Source of the DNA: Pseudomonadota bacterium
GTDB taxonomy: Bacteria; Pseudomonadota; Alphaproteobacteria; Ferrovibrionales; Ferrovibrionaceae
Direction: 5' to 3'
Length of the DNA: 12,264 bases
Assembly (NCBI GenBank): GCA_021793055.1
Contig: JAJYTL010000071.1
Location: 1-12,264, forward strand
Shown: in pieces, positions 1 to 6,991 of the stretch
Layout of the letters: each line of letters begins with the position of its first letter
How positions within the stretch are numbered: position 1 is the stretch's first letter
Notes under the pieces: model-generated
What the model saw: only the letters and a program-made list of their open reading frames with translations
Database searches by the model: none
Told to the model about the DNA's origin: nothing
Translations under genes and position numbers: made by a program

Positions 1-406
1 CGCCTTCACCAAGTTCGGCGGCTCGCTCGGCGAGACCGGCTCGGTATCCTTCATGTTCGACAAGGTGGCCGAGATCGTGCTGCCGGCCACGGCCGCCTCG
101 GCCGAGGCGGTGTTCGAGGCCGCGCTCGAGGCCGGGGCCGAGGATTGCACCTCGGACGCGGGCGGCCATCGGGTGATTGCGAGCGTCGAGGACTTCCCGG
201 CCGTGCGCGAAGCCCTGGAGGCAAAATTCGGCGAGCCGGAAAGCGCCAAGATCGTGTGGAAGCCGCAGAACACCACGCCGATCGGCGAGGAGCAGGCGGC
301 GACGCTGTTGAAGATGCTGGATACCCTGGACGACAGCGACGACGTGCAGAACATCTACGCCAATTACGAAGTCTCGGACGAAATATTGCAGAAACTGAGC
401 GCGTGA
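1..406 (+). CDS. yebC: YebC/TACO1-family translation factor, 3' part
   Basis: Only the last 134 codons are present. The reading frame enters at base 2 and ends at TGA 404-406. The visible start contains the family signature KFGGSLGETGSVSFMFDK, followed by an acidic alpha/beta domain and the end LDTLDDSDDVQNIYANYEV, which is typical of YebC C-termini. The family was long annotated as a transcriptional regulator. Bacterial and mitochondrial (TACO1) members have more recently been linked to helping ribosomes through difficult stretches such as proline runs. The protein is cytoplasmic. It sits immediately upstream of ruvC, a very common arrangement in proteobacteria, and a GTG overlaps its stop codon. 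The internal ATG at 53 is not the real start, because homology continues upstream to the window edge. Family identity is firm. The exact role in this organism is inferred. Confidence 0.95.
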   Translation, partial: AFTKFGGSLGETGSVSFMFDKVAEIVLPATAASAEAVFEAALEAGAEDCTSDAGGHRVIASVEDFPAVREALEAKFGEPESAKIVWKPQNTTPIGEEQAATLLKMLDTLDDSDDVQNIYANYEVSDEILQKLSA

Positions 407-438
407 ACCCAGCAACCGAGCGCCAACAGGTCCTGAAG

Positions 439-1092
439 GTGACACGTATTCTCGGCCTCGATCCGGGGCTCAGACGAACCGGCTGGGGCGTGCTGGAGGC
501 GAGCGGCAATCGGCTCAGGCATCTCGGCCATGGTGTCGTCGCCTCGGCCGACAAGGACCGGCTCTCGGAGCGGCTGTTGCAGATCCATCGCGGCCTGGCC
601 GCGATCATCGCCGAATGGCGCCCCGACGTCGCCGCGGTGGAGGAGACCTTCGTCAACCGCAATCCGGTTTCGACCTTGAAGCTCGGCCAAGTCCGGGGCG
701 TCGTCATGCTGGCGCCGGCGCTGGCCGGGCTCGACGTCCACGAATACGCGCCGAACATGGTGAAGAAATCGGTGGCGGGCTCGGGCCACGCGGAAAAGGC
801 GCAGATCCGCGCCATGGTGCATCGGCTTCTGCCGGGCATCGCCTTCCCCGGCAGCGACGCCGCCGACGCGCTCGCCATCGCCATCTGCCACGCCCATAAC
901 GCCCAGACCCGCGTCCATTGGCCGCTGACGGCGGCGGCCGGCAGCCGCAGCACCGCTGCGGCCAAGGCCATCGCCAAGGCCAAAGCCGAGATCGCGGCCC
1001 AGACCGCGGCCCAGACCGCGACCCGGGCCAAGATCAGCGCCAAGGCTGGCGCCAAGAGCGCCGGCCGCGGTTTCCGGAGCGTCGCCCGGTGA
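439..1092 (+). CDS. ruvC: Holliday junction resolvase RuvC
   Basis: RuvC is the endonuclease that cleaves Holliday junctions symmetrically, acting with RuvAB in recombination and repair. The 217-residue product begins MTRILGLDPGLRRTGWG. The four acidic catalytic positions of the family are visible: D8 (LDPG), E68 (AVEETF), and D140 and D143 (SDAADALAIA). The conserved KLGQVRGV segment follows the second. I chose GTG 439 because it matches the usual family N-terminus and has AGG at 428-430, eight bases upstream. GTG 403, overlapping the yebC stop, would add 12 residues and cannot be excluded. The core ends near residue 160 (E. coli RuvC is 173 residues). It is followed by a roughly 48-residue alanine-rich basic tail with 6 Lys, 5 Arg and a single acidic residue. 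The stop TGA 1090-1092 overlaps the ruvA GTG. Confidence 0.95.
   Translation: MTRILGLDPGLRRTGWGVLEASGNRLRHLGHGVVASADKDRLSERLLQIHRGLAAIIAEWRPDVAAVEETFVNRNPVSTLKLGQVRGVVMLAPALAGLDVHEYAPNMVKKSVAGSGHAEKAQIRAMVHRLLPGIAFPGSDAADALAIAICHAHNAQTRVHWPLTAAAGSRSTAAAKAIAKAKAEIAAQTAAQTATRAKISAKAGAKSAGRGFRSVAR
994..1017 (+). repeat. Two tandem 12-base units in the RuvC tail
   Basis: The unit GCGGCCCAGACC occurs at 994-1005 and again, identically, at 1006-1017, followed by a partial third copy. Just upstream, GCCAAGGCC is repeated at 961-969 and 973-981. The repeats encode part of the low-complexity Ala/Lys/Gln/Thr tail of RuvC, and suggest that the tail grew by replication slippage. Confidence 0.8.
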
Positions 1093-1703
1093 TCGGCAAG
1101 CTCACCGGGCGGCTCGATTCGACCGGCAAGGATTGGATCATCCTCGACGTCGGCGGCGTCGGCTATCGCCTCAGCTGCTCGGCGCGCACCCTGCGCGCCC
1201 TGCCGCCGCCGGGGCAGGACGCTGCGGTGATGGTGGAAACCCAGTTCCGCGACGAAAGCATCCAGCTCTTCGGCTTCGCCGACGCGGCCGAACAGGACTG
1301 GTTCCGGCTGTTGCAGCGGGTGCAGAGCATCGGGCCGAAGCTGGCGCTCGCCATCCTCTCGGTCCGGGCGCCGGGCGATCTCGCCCGCGCCATCGCCGCC
1401 GAGGACAAGCGCGCCCTGACCGAGATCGCGGGCGTCGGCCCCAAGGTCGCGACCCGCATCGTCAACGAGTTGAAGGACCGCGTCGCCGAGTTTGGGGTCG
1501 AGCTTGGGGCCGAGGCCGGCGCCGGCGCGCCGGCCTCAGGGCCGGGAGCCGGCCGCGCCTCGGATGCGGTCTCGGCCCTGGTCAATCTCGGCTACAAGCG
1601 GATCGAGGCCTTCGGCGCGGTCAACAAGGCGCAGGCCGCGCTCGGCCCCGAGGCCGCGGTCGAGGCGCTGATCCGCGCCGGCCTGAAGGAACTTTCAGCA
1701 TGA
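1089..1703 (+). CDS. ruvA: Holliday junction branch-migration protein RuvA
   Basis: RuvA binds the four-way junction as a tetramer and loads the RuvB motor. The 204-residue product matches the E. coli length (203). It starts at GTG 1089, overlapping the ruvC stop as GTGA, and reads MIGKLTGRLD then DVGGVGY, the usual N-terminal OB-fold. D55-E56 (FRDESIQLFGF) sit where E. coli RuvA has its acidic pin E55-D56. Two helix-hairpin-helix motifs follow, SIGPKLALAIL (residues 80-90) and EIAGVGPKVATRIV (112-125). Next comes a flexible Ala/Gly/Pro linker (about 138-156) and the C-terminal RuvB-binding domain III (DAVSALVNLGY to the end). The ORF is open further upstream in this frame, but that part is the shadow of ruvC. 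The stop overlaps the ruvB start, so the two are probably translationally coupled. Confidence 0.96.
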   Translation: MIGKLTGRLDSTGKDWIILDVGGVGYRLSCSARTLRALPPPGQDAAVMVETQFRDESIQLFGFADAAEQDWFRLLQRVQSIGPKLALAILSVRAPGDLARAIAAEDKRALTEIAGVGPKVATRIVNELKDRVAEFGVELGAEAGAGAPASGPGAGRASDAVSALVNLGYKRIEAFGAVNKAQAALGPEAAVEALIRAGLKELSA

Positions 1704-2782
1704 GCCGCGAGCGCCTCGGCCAGGGCGCCAAGACCGCGCGCGAGATCGTCGCCGGCGACGACGCCGAGCTTCCGGTGCGGCCGCAGAGCCTCGACGATTT
1801 CATCGGCCAGAGCCAAGTGCGCGAGAACCTGCGCATCTTCATCTCGGCCGCGCGCGAGCGCGCCGAGGCGCTCGACCACGTGCTGTTCTACGGCCCGCCC
1901 GGCCTCGGCAAGACGACGCTAGCGCAGATCGTCGCGCGCGAGCTCGGCGCCGGCTTCCGCGCCACCTCGGGGCCAGTGATCGCCCGCGCCGGCGACCTCG
2001 CCGCGCTGCTGACCAATCTCGAGCCGCGCGACGTGCTGTTCATCGACGAGATCCACCGCCTCAACCCGGCAGTCGAGGAGGTGCTCTATCCGGCGATGGA
2101 GGACTTCCAGCTCGATCTCATCATCGGCGAGGGGCCGATGGCGCGCTCGGTCCGCATCGACCTGCCGCCCTTCACCCTGGTCGGCGCCACCACCCGCTCG
2201 GACCTGATGACGACGCCGCTGCGCGAGCGCTTCGGCATTCCGCTGCGGCTCAACTTCTATCCCGCCGACGACATGGAGCGCATCGTCCGCCGCGGCGCGC
2301 GCGCGCTCTCGGTGCCCCTGGCCGACGACGGCGCGAAAGAGATCGCCAAGCGCGCCCGCGGCACGCCCCGCGTCGCCGGCCGGCTGCTGCGCCGCATCCG
2401 CGACTTCGCCGCCGTCGCTGGCGCCGCCTCGATCGACAGCCGCACCGCCGATGCCGCCCTGACCCGGCTCGAAATCGACCAGCGCGGACTGGACGGCATG
2501 GACCTGCGCTATCTCCGCACCATCGCCATCGACTATGCCGGCGGCCCGGTCGGCGTCGAGACCATCGCGGCGGCGCTGTCCGAACCGCGCGATTCGATCG
2601 AGGAGATCATCGAGCCGTTTCTGATCCAGCAGGCCCTGGTGCAGCGCACGCCGCGCGGCCGGCTACTGACGCCGCAGGCCTTCGCCCATCTCGGCCTCAA
2701 GGTGCCGAAGGGGGCGCAGCTCGATCTGCTGCGCCGGAGCGGGGACGCGGACGACGAGGGAGGCGGCGCGGGCGATGTCTGA
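1700..2782 (+). CDS. ruvB: Holliday junction DNA helicase RuvB
   Basis: RuvB is the AAA+ hexameric motor that drives branch migration. The product is 360 residues. ATG 1700 overlaps the ruvA stop (ATGA) and has GAAGGAA at 1685-1691 as ribosome binding site. Visible motifs are the N-terminal RPQSLDDFIGQ, Walker A GPPGLGKT (65-72), Walker B LFIDEIH (113-119), sensor 1 GATTR (162-166), an arginine-finger segment LRERFG (174-179) and the sensor 2 region GTPRVAGRLLRR (221-232). The C-terminal winged-helix domain includes GGPVGVETIAAALSE and the end segment TPRGRLLTPQAFAHLG. An acidic, glycine-rich tail closes the protein and overlaps ybgC by eight bases. A longer open frame upstream to 1133 lies inside ruvA and has no family similarity. 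Confidence 0.97.
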   Translation: MSRERLGQGAKTAREIVAGDDAELPVRPQSLDDFIGQSQVRENLRIFISAARERAEALDHVLFYGPPGLGKTTLAQIVARELGAGFRATSGPVIARAGDLAALLTNLEPRDVLFIDEIHRLNPAVEEVLYPAMEDFQLDLIIGEGPMARSVRIDLPPFTLVGATTRSDLMTTPLRERFGIPLRLNFYPADDMERIVRRGARALSVPLADDGAKEIAKRARGTPRVAGRLLRRIRDFAAVAGAASIDSRTADAALTRLEIDQRGLDGMDLRYLRTIAIDYAGGPVGVETIAAALSEPRDSIEEIIEPFLIQQALVQRTPRGRLLTPQAFAHLGLKVPKGAQLDLLRRSGDADDEGGGAGDV

Positions 2783-3260
2783 CGCCGCCATGCCGCACGC
2801 GCCGGGGGCGCCGAGCCTCGGGCGGATCGAGGCCGGGCGGCATATCCTGCCGCTCCGCGTCTATTGGGAAGACACCGACGCCTCCGGCATCGTCTATTAC
2901 GCGAACTACCTCCGCTTCATCGAGCGCGCGCGGAGCGATCTCCTGCGCCTCGCCGGCGTGCGCCAGGACGCGATCTGGACCGAGCATGGCGTCGCGCTCA
3001 CGGTGCGCGCCTGCGCCATCGACTATTTCCGTCCCGCCCGTCTCGACGACGTGATCGAGGTCCATTCCCGCATCCTGGAACTGAAAGGCGCGAGCGTGCG
3101 CGCCCGCCAATCGGTGTGGCGCGCCGGCGAGGAGCTGGTCCGCGCCGAGGTTCGCATCGCCTGCATCGACCGCGCCGGCCGGGCGCGGCGCCTGCCGGAG
3201 CCCGTCCGCCACGCTCTTGCCATGATTTTACCGTTGTCTTCCGAGGACTCTCATGCTTGA
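2775..3260 (+). CDS. ybgC: Acyl-CoA thioesterase of the Tol-Pal cluster (YbgC family)
   Basis: This is a hot-dog-fold thioesterase of 161 residues. The core signature VYWEDTDASGIVYYANYLRF (residues 29-48) contains the conserved catalytic-type aspartate, D35 by analogy with D17 of 4-hydroxybenzoyl-CoA thioesterase. It continues with the helix IERARSDLLR. Family members hydrolyse short- or long-chain acyl-CoA and are nearly always encoded next to tolQ. Their link to envelope lipid metabolism is plausible, but the substrate cannot be read here. ATG 2775 overlaps the end of ruvB by eight bases, with GAGGGAGG at 2756-2762 upstream. ATG 2790 is a possible alternative start. The N-terminal extension of about 22 residues before the fold is Pro/Ala-rich and probably disordered. 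The 3' end overlaps tolQ by eight bases. Confidence 0.93.
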   Translation: MSDAAMPHAPGAPSLGRIEAGRHILPLRVYWEDTDASGIVYYANYLRFIERARSDLLRLAGVRQDAIWTEHGVALTVRACAIDYFRPARLDDVIEVHSRILELKGASVRARQSVWRAGEELVRAEVRIACIDRAGRARRLPEPVRHALAMILPLSSEDSHA

Positions 3261-3999
3261 CCCTAGTTCTGCCATAGCCGCTACGCAGCTCGCCGGATCG
3301 ACCGGGTCGGTGACTTCCGACCTGTCGATCGTCGATTTGTTCATGAACGCCGACATCGTCGTCAAGGCGGTGATGATCGTGCTCCTTGGCGCCTCGATCT
3401 GGTCGTGGGCGATCATCTTCGAGAAATCGATGCGGCTCCGCCGCGTCGCCGCCCAGGCCGACAGCTTCGAGCGCGACTTCTGGTCCGGCGGCTCGCTGGA
3501 CGCGCTCTACGACCGCATCGGCACCGGCGCCGACCACCCGATGGTGATGCTGTTCGCCTCGGCGATGCGCGAATGGCGCCGCTCGGCGGCGAAAGGCGCG
3601 AGCCGGGGCGAGACCCTGATCGCCGGCGTGCAGCAGCGCATCGCCCAGGTCATGCGCGTCACCATCGACCGCGAGTTGGAACGGCTGGAACGCTATCTCG
3701 GCTTTCTCGCCACCGTCGGCTCGACGGCGCCCTTCGTCGGCCTGTTCGGCACCGTCTGGGGCATCATCAACTCGTTCCACGCCATCGCGCTGGCCAAGAA
3801 CACCTCGCTCGCGGTGGTCGCGCCCGGCATCGCCGAGGCCTTGTTCACCACCGCCTTCGGCCTCATCGCCGCGATCCCGGCGGTCATCGCCTATAACAAA
3901 TTCTCCGCCGACCTCGGCCGCTACGCGACCCGCCTCGAGGGCTTCTCGGGCGAGTTCCAGGCCATCCTCTCGCGCCAGCTCGAGGAGGAAAAGGCCTGA
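3253..3999 (+). CDS. tolQ: Tol-Pal motor subunit TolQ
   Basis: TolQ is the MotA/ExbB-type inner-membrane protein that forms the proton-driven stator with TolR. The 248-residue product has three predicted membrane helices at about 35-56, 148-173 and 186-213. A large cytoplasmic loop lies between the first two (heptad-like RITIDRELERLERY region, about 130-150). The family hallmark STAPFVGLFGTVWGI (157-171) is intact, as is APGIAEALFTTAFGLIAAIP (190-209). T167 and T200 sit where the proton-path threonines of the family lie. ATG 3253 falls inside the end of ybgC (ATGCTTGA overlap), with GAGGA at 3243-3247. The stop shares one base with the tolR start. Identity is certain from sequence and context. 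Confidence 0.97.
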   Translation: MLDPSSAIAATQLAGSTGSVTSDLSIVDLFMNADIVVKAVMIVLLGASIWSWAIIFEKSMRLRRVAAQADSFERDFWSGGSLDALYDRIGTGADHPMVMLFASAMREWRRSAAKGASRGETLIAGVQQRIAQVMRVTIDRELERLERYLGFLATVGSTAPFVGLFGTVWGIINSFHAIALAKNTSLAVVAPGIAEALFTTAFGLIAAIPAVIAYNKFSADLGRYATRLEGFSGEFQAILSRQLEEEKA

Positions 4000-4457
4000 T
4001 GGCCGCAACCCTGAATGGCCGCGGCCGCGGCCGCGCCGGGCGCGCCCGGATGATGAGCGAGATCAACGTCACGCCCTTCGTCGACGTGATGCTGGTGCTG
4101 CTCGTCGTGTTCATGGTGACGGCGCCGCTGCTCACCGTCGGCGTGCCGGTCAACCTGCCGAAGACCCAGGCCTCGGTGCTGCCCGGCAACACGGCGCCGC
4201 TCGTGGTCTCGGTCGAGTCCGGCAACAAGGTCTATCTCATGGATCATCCGGTGACCTTGGACCAGCTGGTGCCGCGCCTCACCGCGATGCTGCGGAACGC
4301 GCCCGACCAGCGCATCTTCATCCGCGGCGACAAGACCGTGAGCTACGGCGACATGATGCAGGTGATGGGGGCGATCAACGCCGCGGGCTTCACCCACGTC
4401 GCCCTGGTGACCGAGCCCTTGGCCGCCGCCGGCCCGAAGCCAGCGGCGGGGCGCTGA
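3999..4457 (+). CDS. tolR: Tol-Pal motor subunit TolR
   Basis: TolR is the ExbD-type partner of TolQ, with one membrane helix and a periplasmic domain that can engage peptidoglycan. The product is 152 residues. After an Arg/Gly-rich cytoplasmic leader (NGRGRGRAGRAR, 6-17) comes EINVTPFVDVMLVLLVVFMVTAPLL (split here only by function). D29 is the conserved intramembrane aspartate that carries the proton, equivalent to D23 in E. coli. The periplasmic part (about 48-145) shows the family pattern IFIRGDKTVSYGDMMQVM and then GFTHVALVTE. ATG 3999 shares its A with the tolQ stop (TGATG). A strong GAGGAGG at 3982-3988 lies ten bases upstream, inside tolQ. The first codons are built from self-complementary GC blocks (see the repeat at 4017-4049). 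Confidence 0.96.
   Translation: MAATLNGRGRGRAGRARMMSEINVTPFVDVMLVLLVVFMVTAPLLTVGVPVNLPKTQASVLPGNTAPLVVSVESGNKVYLMDHPVTLDQLVPRLTAMLRNAPDQRIFIRGDKTVSYGDMMQVMGAINAAGFTHVALVTEPLAAAGPKPAAGR
4017..4049 (+). repeat. Paired GC palindromes at the 5' end of tolR
   Basis: Bases 4017-4032 are a perfect 16-base palindrome made of GGCCGC units. Bases 4036-4049 (CCGGGCGCGCCCGG) are a second perfect 14-base palindrome. They encode the Arg/Gly-rich leader of TolR. In mRNA they could fold into very stable hairpins about 18 to 50 bases after the tolR start codon. Confidence 0.7.
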
Positions 4458-4475
4458 GAAAGGCGCGCGCGCCCG

Positions 4476-5408
4476 ATGGCGGCCATGGCGATGAAAGGTG
4501 AGGAGGCGCGCGAGGTCCGCCGCGGCCTCGCCTATTCGCTGATCGCGCACGGCGCCATTCTGGCCGCGATCCTGATCAACCTGCCGTGGTACGATACGTC
4601 CGAGAACCTGCCGCCGCCGCCGGCCATCGACGTGCAGCTCGCCAAGGTCGGCCTGAAGACCAACGTGCCGCCCGAGCTGCGGGCGAAGGCGAGCCCGCCG
4701 CCGCCGGCGCGGCAAACCCATGTCGCGAAGCCGGTGGCGCCGAAGCCGCCGCCGAAGGTCGCGGCTCCGCCGGTGCCGCCGCCGCCGAAACCGCAGGTCG
4801 CGGTGGCGAAGCCGGTGCCGGTACCGCCGCCGCCGAAGCCCGAGGCGACGCCGAAGCCGACGCCGAAGCCGGTGGCGAAACCGAAGATGGCCGCGGTCAA
4901 GCCGGTGCCGGTGCCCCAGCGCGTGCCGGTACCGCCGCCCGAGGCCAAGAGCAAGAACGCCTTCGACGCCAACAAGCTGGCACAGATGCTGAACCTCGAG
5001 ATCAAGCACCAGAGCACGGCGCCCGACGCCGCGAAGACGAAGAAGCGCATCGCCGCCTATTCGCAAACGCCGTCCAATACCTCGGAACCGTTGAGCCTGA
5101 GCCTGATCGACGCGGTGCGCGAGCAGATCGAGCGCAACTGGCTGATCCCGGTGAGCGCGCGCGACAGCACCATGGTCATCCACATCCGAATCGACCTCAA
5201 TCCCGACGGCACCTTGCAGGGCACGCCCGAAATCCTCGACACCCTGGCGATGAACATGCCCGGCAACGCCGCCTTCCGCGCCACCGCGCAAAGCGCGGTG
5301 CGGGCGATCTATGAAAGCCAACCGTTCAAGATGCTGCCGGCCGACCGCTATCAGGAATGGCAGACCATCGACATCAGCTTCAGCCCGAAGGACATGGTGA
5401 ACCAATGA
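4476..5408 (+). CDS. tolA: Tol-Pal energy-transducing protein TolA
   Basis: TolA is anchored in the inner membrane by one helix and reaches through the periplasm to TolB/Pal, transmitting TolQR energy. The product is 310 residues. A cytoplasmic basic leader precedes the membrane helix (about 17-36), which carries the SxxxH motif (S21, H25) that TolA/TonB proteins use to contact their motors. Residues about 66-157 form a Pro/Lys/Val linker with six proline runs of three or four. The alanine/lysine coiled-coil domain of E. coli TolA is absent. A short amphipathic stretch (about 160-195) leads into the C-terminal TolA/TonB-like domain (about 205-305), with LIDAVREQIERNW and IRIDLNPDGTL. ATG 4476 is the best start, 18 bases after tolR, with GAGAAAGG at 4456-4463. 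ATG 4485 and 4491 are alternatives. The stop overlaps tolB. Confidence 0.95.
   Translation: MAAMAMKGEEAREVRRGLAYSLIAHGAILAAILINLPWYDTSENLPPPPAIDVQLAKVGLKTNVPPELRAKASPPPPARQTHVAKPVAPKPPPKVAAPPVPPPPKPQVAVAKPVPVPPPPKPEATPKPTPKPVAKPKMAAVKPVPVPQRVPVPPPEAKSKNAFDANKLAQMLNLEIKHQSTAPDAAKTKKRIAAYSQTPSNTSEPLSLSLIDAVREQIERNWLIPVSARDSTMVIHIRIDLNPDGTLQGTPEILDTLAMNMPGNAAFRATAQSAVRAIYESQPFKMLPADRYQEWQTIDISFSPKDMVNQ
4691..4942 (+). repeat. Imperfect Pro/Lys codon repeats in the TolA linker
   Basis: This segment is built from CCGCCGCCGAAG-like and AAGCCGGTGCCGGT-like units. A 17-base perfect direct copy, GTGCCGGTACCGCCGCC, lies at 4815-4831 and 4923-4939. Length variation by slippage or recombination between copies is plausible. 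The result is a proline/lysine-rich linker in TolA. Confidence 0.8.
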
Positions 5409-6784
5409 CCTTTCGCCGCCCGACGCCGTGGCCCCTCGGCGTCTTTCTCGCCCTGCTCGCTTTTGCGCTGTTCGCCGCCGCCGCGCCGGCCGAAGCCGCG
5501 CTGCAGATCAACATCAACCGCGGCAGCCTCAACCCGATGCCGATCGCAATCTCGAACTTCGATGCGACGACGCCGGCGATGACCGAGACCGGCGCCAACA
5601 TCGCCAGCGTGGTGCGCAACGATCTCGGCAGCTCGGGCCTGTTCCGGCCGATCGCGCCGGCCGCCTTCGTGCAGACGCCGGCGGCGATGCGGGTCACGCC
5701 GAACTTCGGCGACTGGCGCGCGATCAACGCCCAGGCGCTGGTCACCGGCCTCGCCGAAATGACGCCCGACGGCCGGCTGCACGTGGAATTCCGCCTCTGG
5801 GACATCTATTCCAACCAGCAGCTCGTCGGCTTCCAGTATTTCACCACGCCGGAGAACTGGCGGCGCATCGCGCATCTGGTCTCGGACGCGATCTACAAGG
5901 CGCTGACCGGCGAGGAGGGCTATTTCGACAGCCGCATCGCCTATGTCGCCGAGACCGGCCCCTATGGCCGCCGCGCGACGCGCATCGCGATCATGGACGA
6001 GGACGGCGCCAACAACCGCTACCTCACCGGCGACCGGCATCTCGTGCTCACGCCGCGCTTCTCGCCGAACCAGCAGGAAATCACCTATCTCGCCTATATC
6101 AACAACCGGCCGCGCGTCTATCTCATGAACGTCGCCACCGGGCAGCGCGAGGTGCTCGGCGATTTCCCCGGCATGACCTTCGCGCCGCGCTTCTCGCCCA
6201 ACGGCAACCGTGTGATCATGAGCATGTCGCTGCAGGGCGAGACCAACATCTACACCATGGATCTGCGCACCCGGGCCATCACCCGGCTCACCGACGACGC
6301 GGCGATCGACACCTCGCCGTGCTATTCGCCGCACGGCAACCACATCGTCTTCACCTCGGATCGCGGCGGCAGCCCGCAGATCTACATCATGAACGCGGAC
6401 GGCTCCAACCCGCACCGCATCACCTTCAGCGAGGGCGATTACGAAACCCCGGCCTGGTCGCCCAAGGGCAACTGGATCGCCTTCACCAAGATCTATCACG
6501 GCACCTTCTATATCGGCGTCATCCATCCCGACGGCTCGGGCGAGCGACTGCTCTCGGAAAGCTTCCTCGACGAGGGGCCGACCTGGGCGCCGAACGGGCA
6601 GGTGATCATGTTCTGGCGCGAGACGCCGGGCTCGGGACCGCAAGGCCAGGGCACGCACGTGCGGCTCTGGTCGGTCAATCTCTCGGGCTACAATCTGCGC
6701 CAGGTGGTGACGCCGACCGATGCCGAAGACCCCGACTGGTCGAGCCTCGGCTCCGTTAACACTTCGGCAGGAAGTGGCGGTTAG
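5405..6784 (+). CDS. tolB: Tol-Pal periplasmic protein TolB
   Basis: TolB is a periplasmic beta-propeller that binds Pal and is released from it through TolA. The 459-residue product has a clear signal peptide. RRPTPW is followed by a hydrophobic core (about 11-27) and a signal-peptidase site AEA before ALQINI (cleavage after residue 31). The mature N-terminus corresponds to the flexible TolA-binding segment of the family. An alpha/beta domain (about 35-165) is followed by propeller repeats. These are recognisable as recurring SPNGN/SPHGN/SPKGN turns with IYTMDL, IYIMNADGSNP and similar blades (roughly 175-450). ATG 5405 overlaps the tolA stop (ATGA), with GAAGGA at 5387-5392. The upstream in-frame ATG 5357 lies inside tolA and would destroy the signal peptide. 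This is the last gene before the 215-base gap. Confidence 0.96.
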   Translation: MTFRRPTPWPLGVFLALLAFALFAAAAPAEAALQININRGSLNPMPIAISNFDATTPAMTETGANIASVVRNDLGSSGLFRPIAPAAFVQTPAAMRVTPNFGDWRAINAQALVTGLAEMTPDGRLHVEFRLWDIYSNQQLVGFQYFTTPENWRRIAHLVSDAIYKALTGEEGYFDSRIAYVAETGPYGRRATRIAIMDEDGANNRYLTGDRHLVLTPRFSPNQQEITYLAYINNRPRVYLMNVATGQREVLGDFPGMTFAPRFSPNGNRVIMSMSLQGETNIYTMDLRTRAITRLTDDAAIDTSPCYSPHGNHIVFTSDRGGSPQIYIMNADGSNPHRITFSEGDYETPAWSPKGNWIAFTKIYHGTFYIGVIHPDGSGERLLSESFLDEGPTWAPNGQVIMFWRETPGSGPQGQGTHVRLWSVNLSGYNLRQVVTPTDAEDPDWSSLGSVNTSAGSGG

Positions 6785-6833
6785 GGTGCCAAAAAGGTTA
6801 CAGCAAATTTAGGTGCAGCCGCCCAACGCTCTC

Positions 6834-6862
6834 TTGATTCGCGCTATGCCTGTGGATATATT
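6834..6862 (+). promoter_or_regulatory. Candidate sigma70-type promoter of pal
   Basis: TTGATT at 6834-6839 (-35, four of six consensus bases) is followed by a 17-base spacer and TATATT at 6857-6862 (-10, five of six). A start of transcription near 6868-6871 would give a leader of about 130 bases before pal. This is the best promoter match I found in the window. It has no experimental support here. Confidence 0.65.
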
Positions 6863-6870
6863 GGCGATCA

Positions 6871-6933
6871 CGTTTCTCGCGACGGTACGCCTGAACGGAT
6901 AGCCTGAAACGAAACTGCGGTGAGCGGTCGTTT
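6871..6933 (+). promoter_or_regulatory. Possible alternative stems in the pal leader
   Basis: The central GAAACGA (6906-6912) can pair either with upstream CGTTTC (6871-6876) or with downstream TCGTTT (6928-6933). Each gives a perfect six-base stem and they exclude one another. No known riboswitch or RNA thermometer class was recognised. Short stems like these can arise by chance. Confidence 0.3.
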
Positions 6934-6982
6934 GCCGTCTAAAAACCTGCCCTTTACAGAATCAACATAAGACAGCTTCCTC

Positions 6983-6991
6983 GGAGAGGAG
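6983..6991 (+). promoter_or_regulatory. Strong ribosome binding site of pal
   Basis: GGAGAGGAG lies eight bases before ATG 7000 and is one of the best Shine-Dalgarno matches in the window. It fixes the pal start and fits a highly expressed lipoprotein. Confidence 0.8.

Noticed and set aside
145..438. Upstream extension of the ruvC frame to ATG 145
   Set aside because: Overlaps yebC in another frame and has no RuvC similarity. The family N-terminus begins at about 439.
3921..5405. Long minus-strand open frame of 494 codons opposite tolR-tolA
   Set aside because: Product is Arg/His/Gly low-complexity sequence with no recognisable domain. It mirrors the codon bias of the GC-rich genes on the other strand, including the TolA repeat.
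5351..6658. Minus-strand open frame of 435 codons opposite tolB
   Set aside because: Lies wholly over a certain gene. Arg/Asp/Val-rich composition is typical of antisense shadows in GC-rich DNA.
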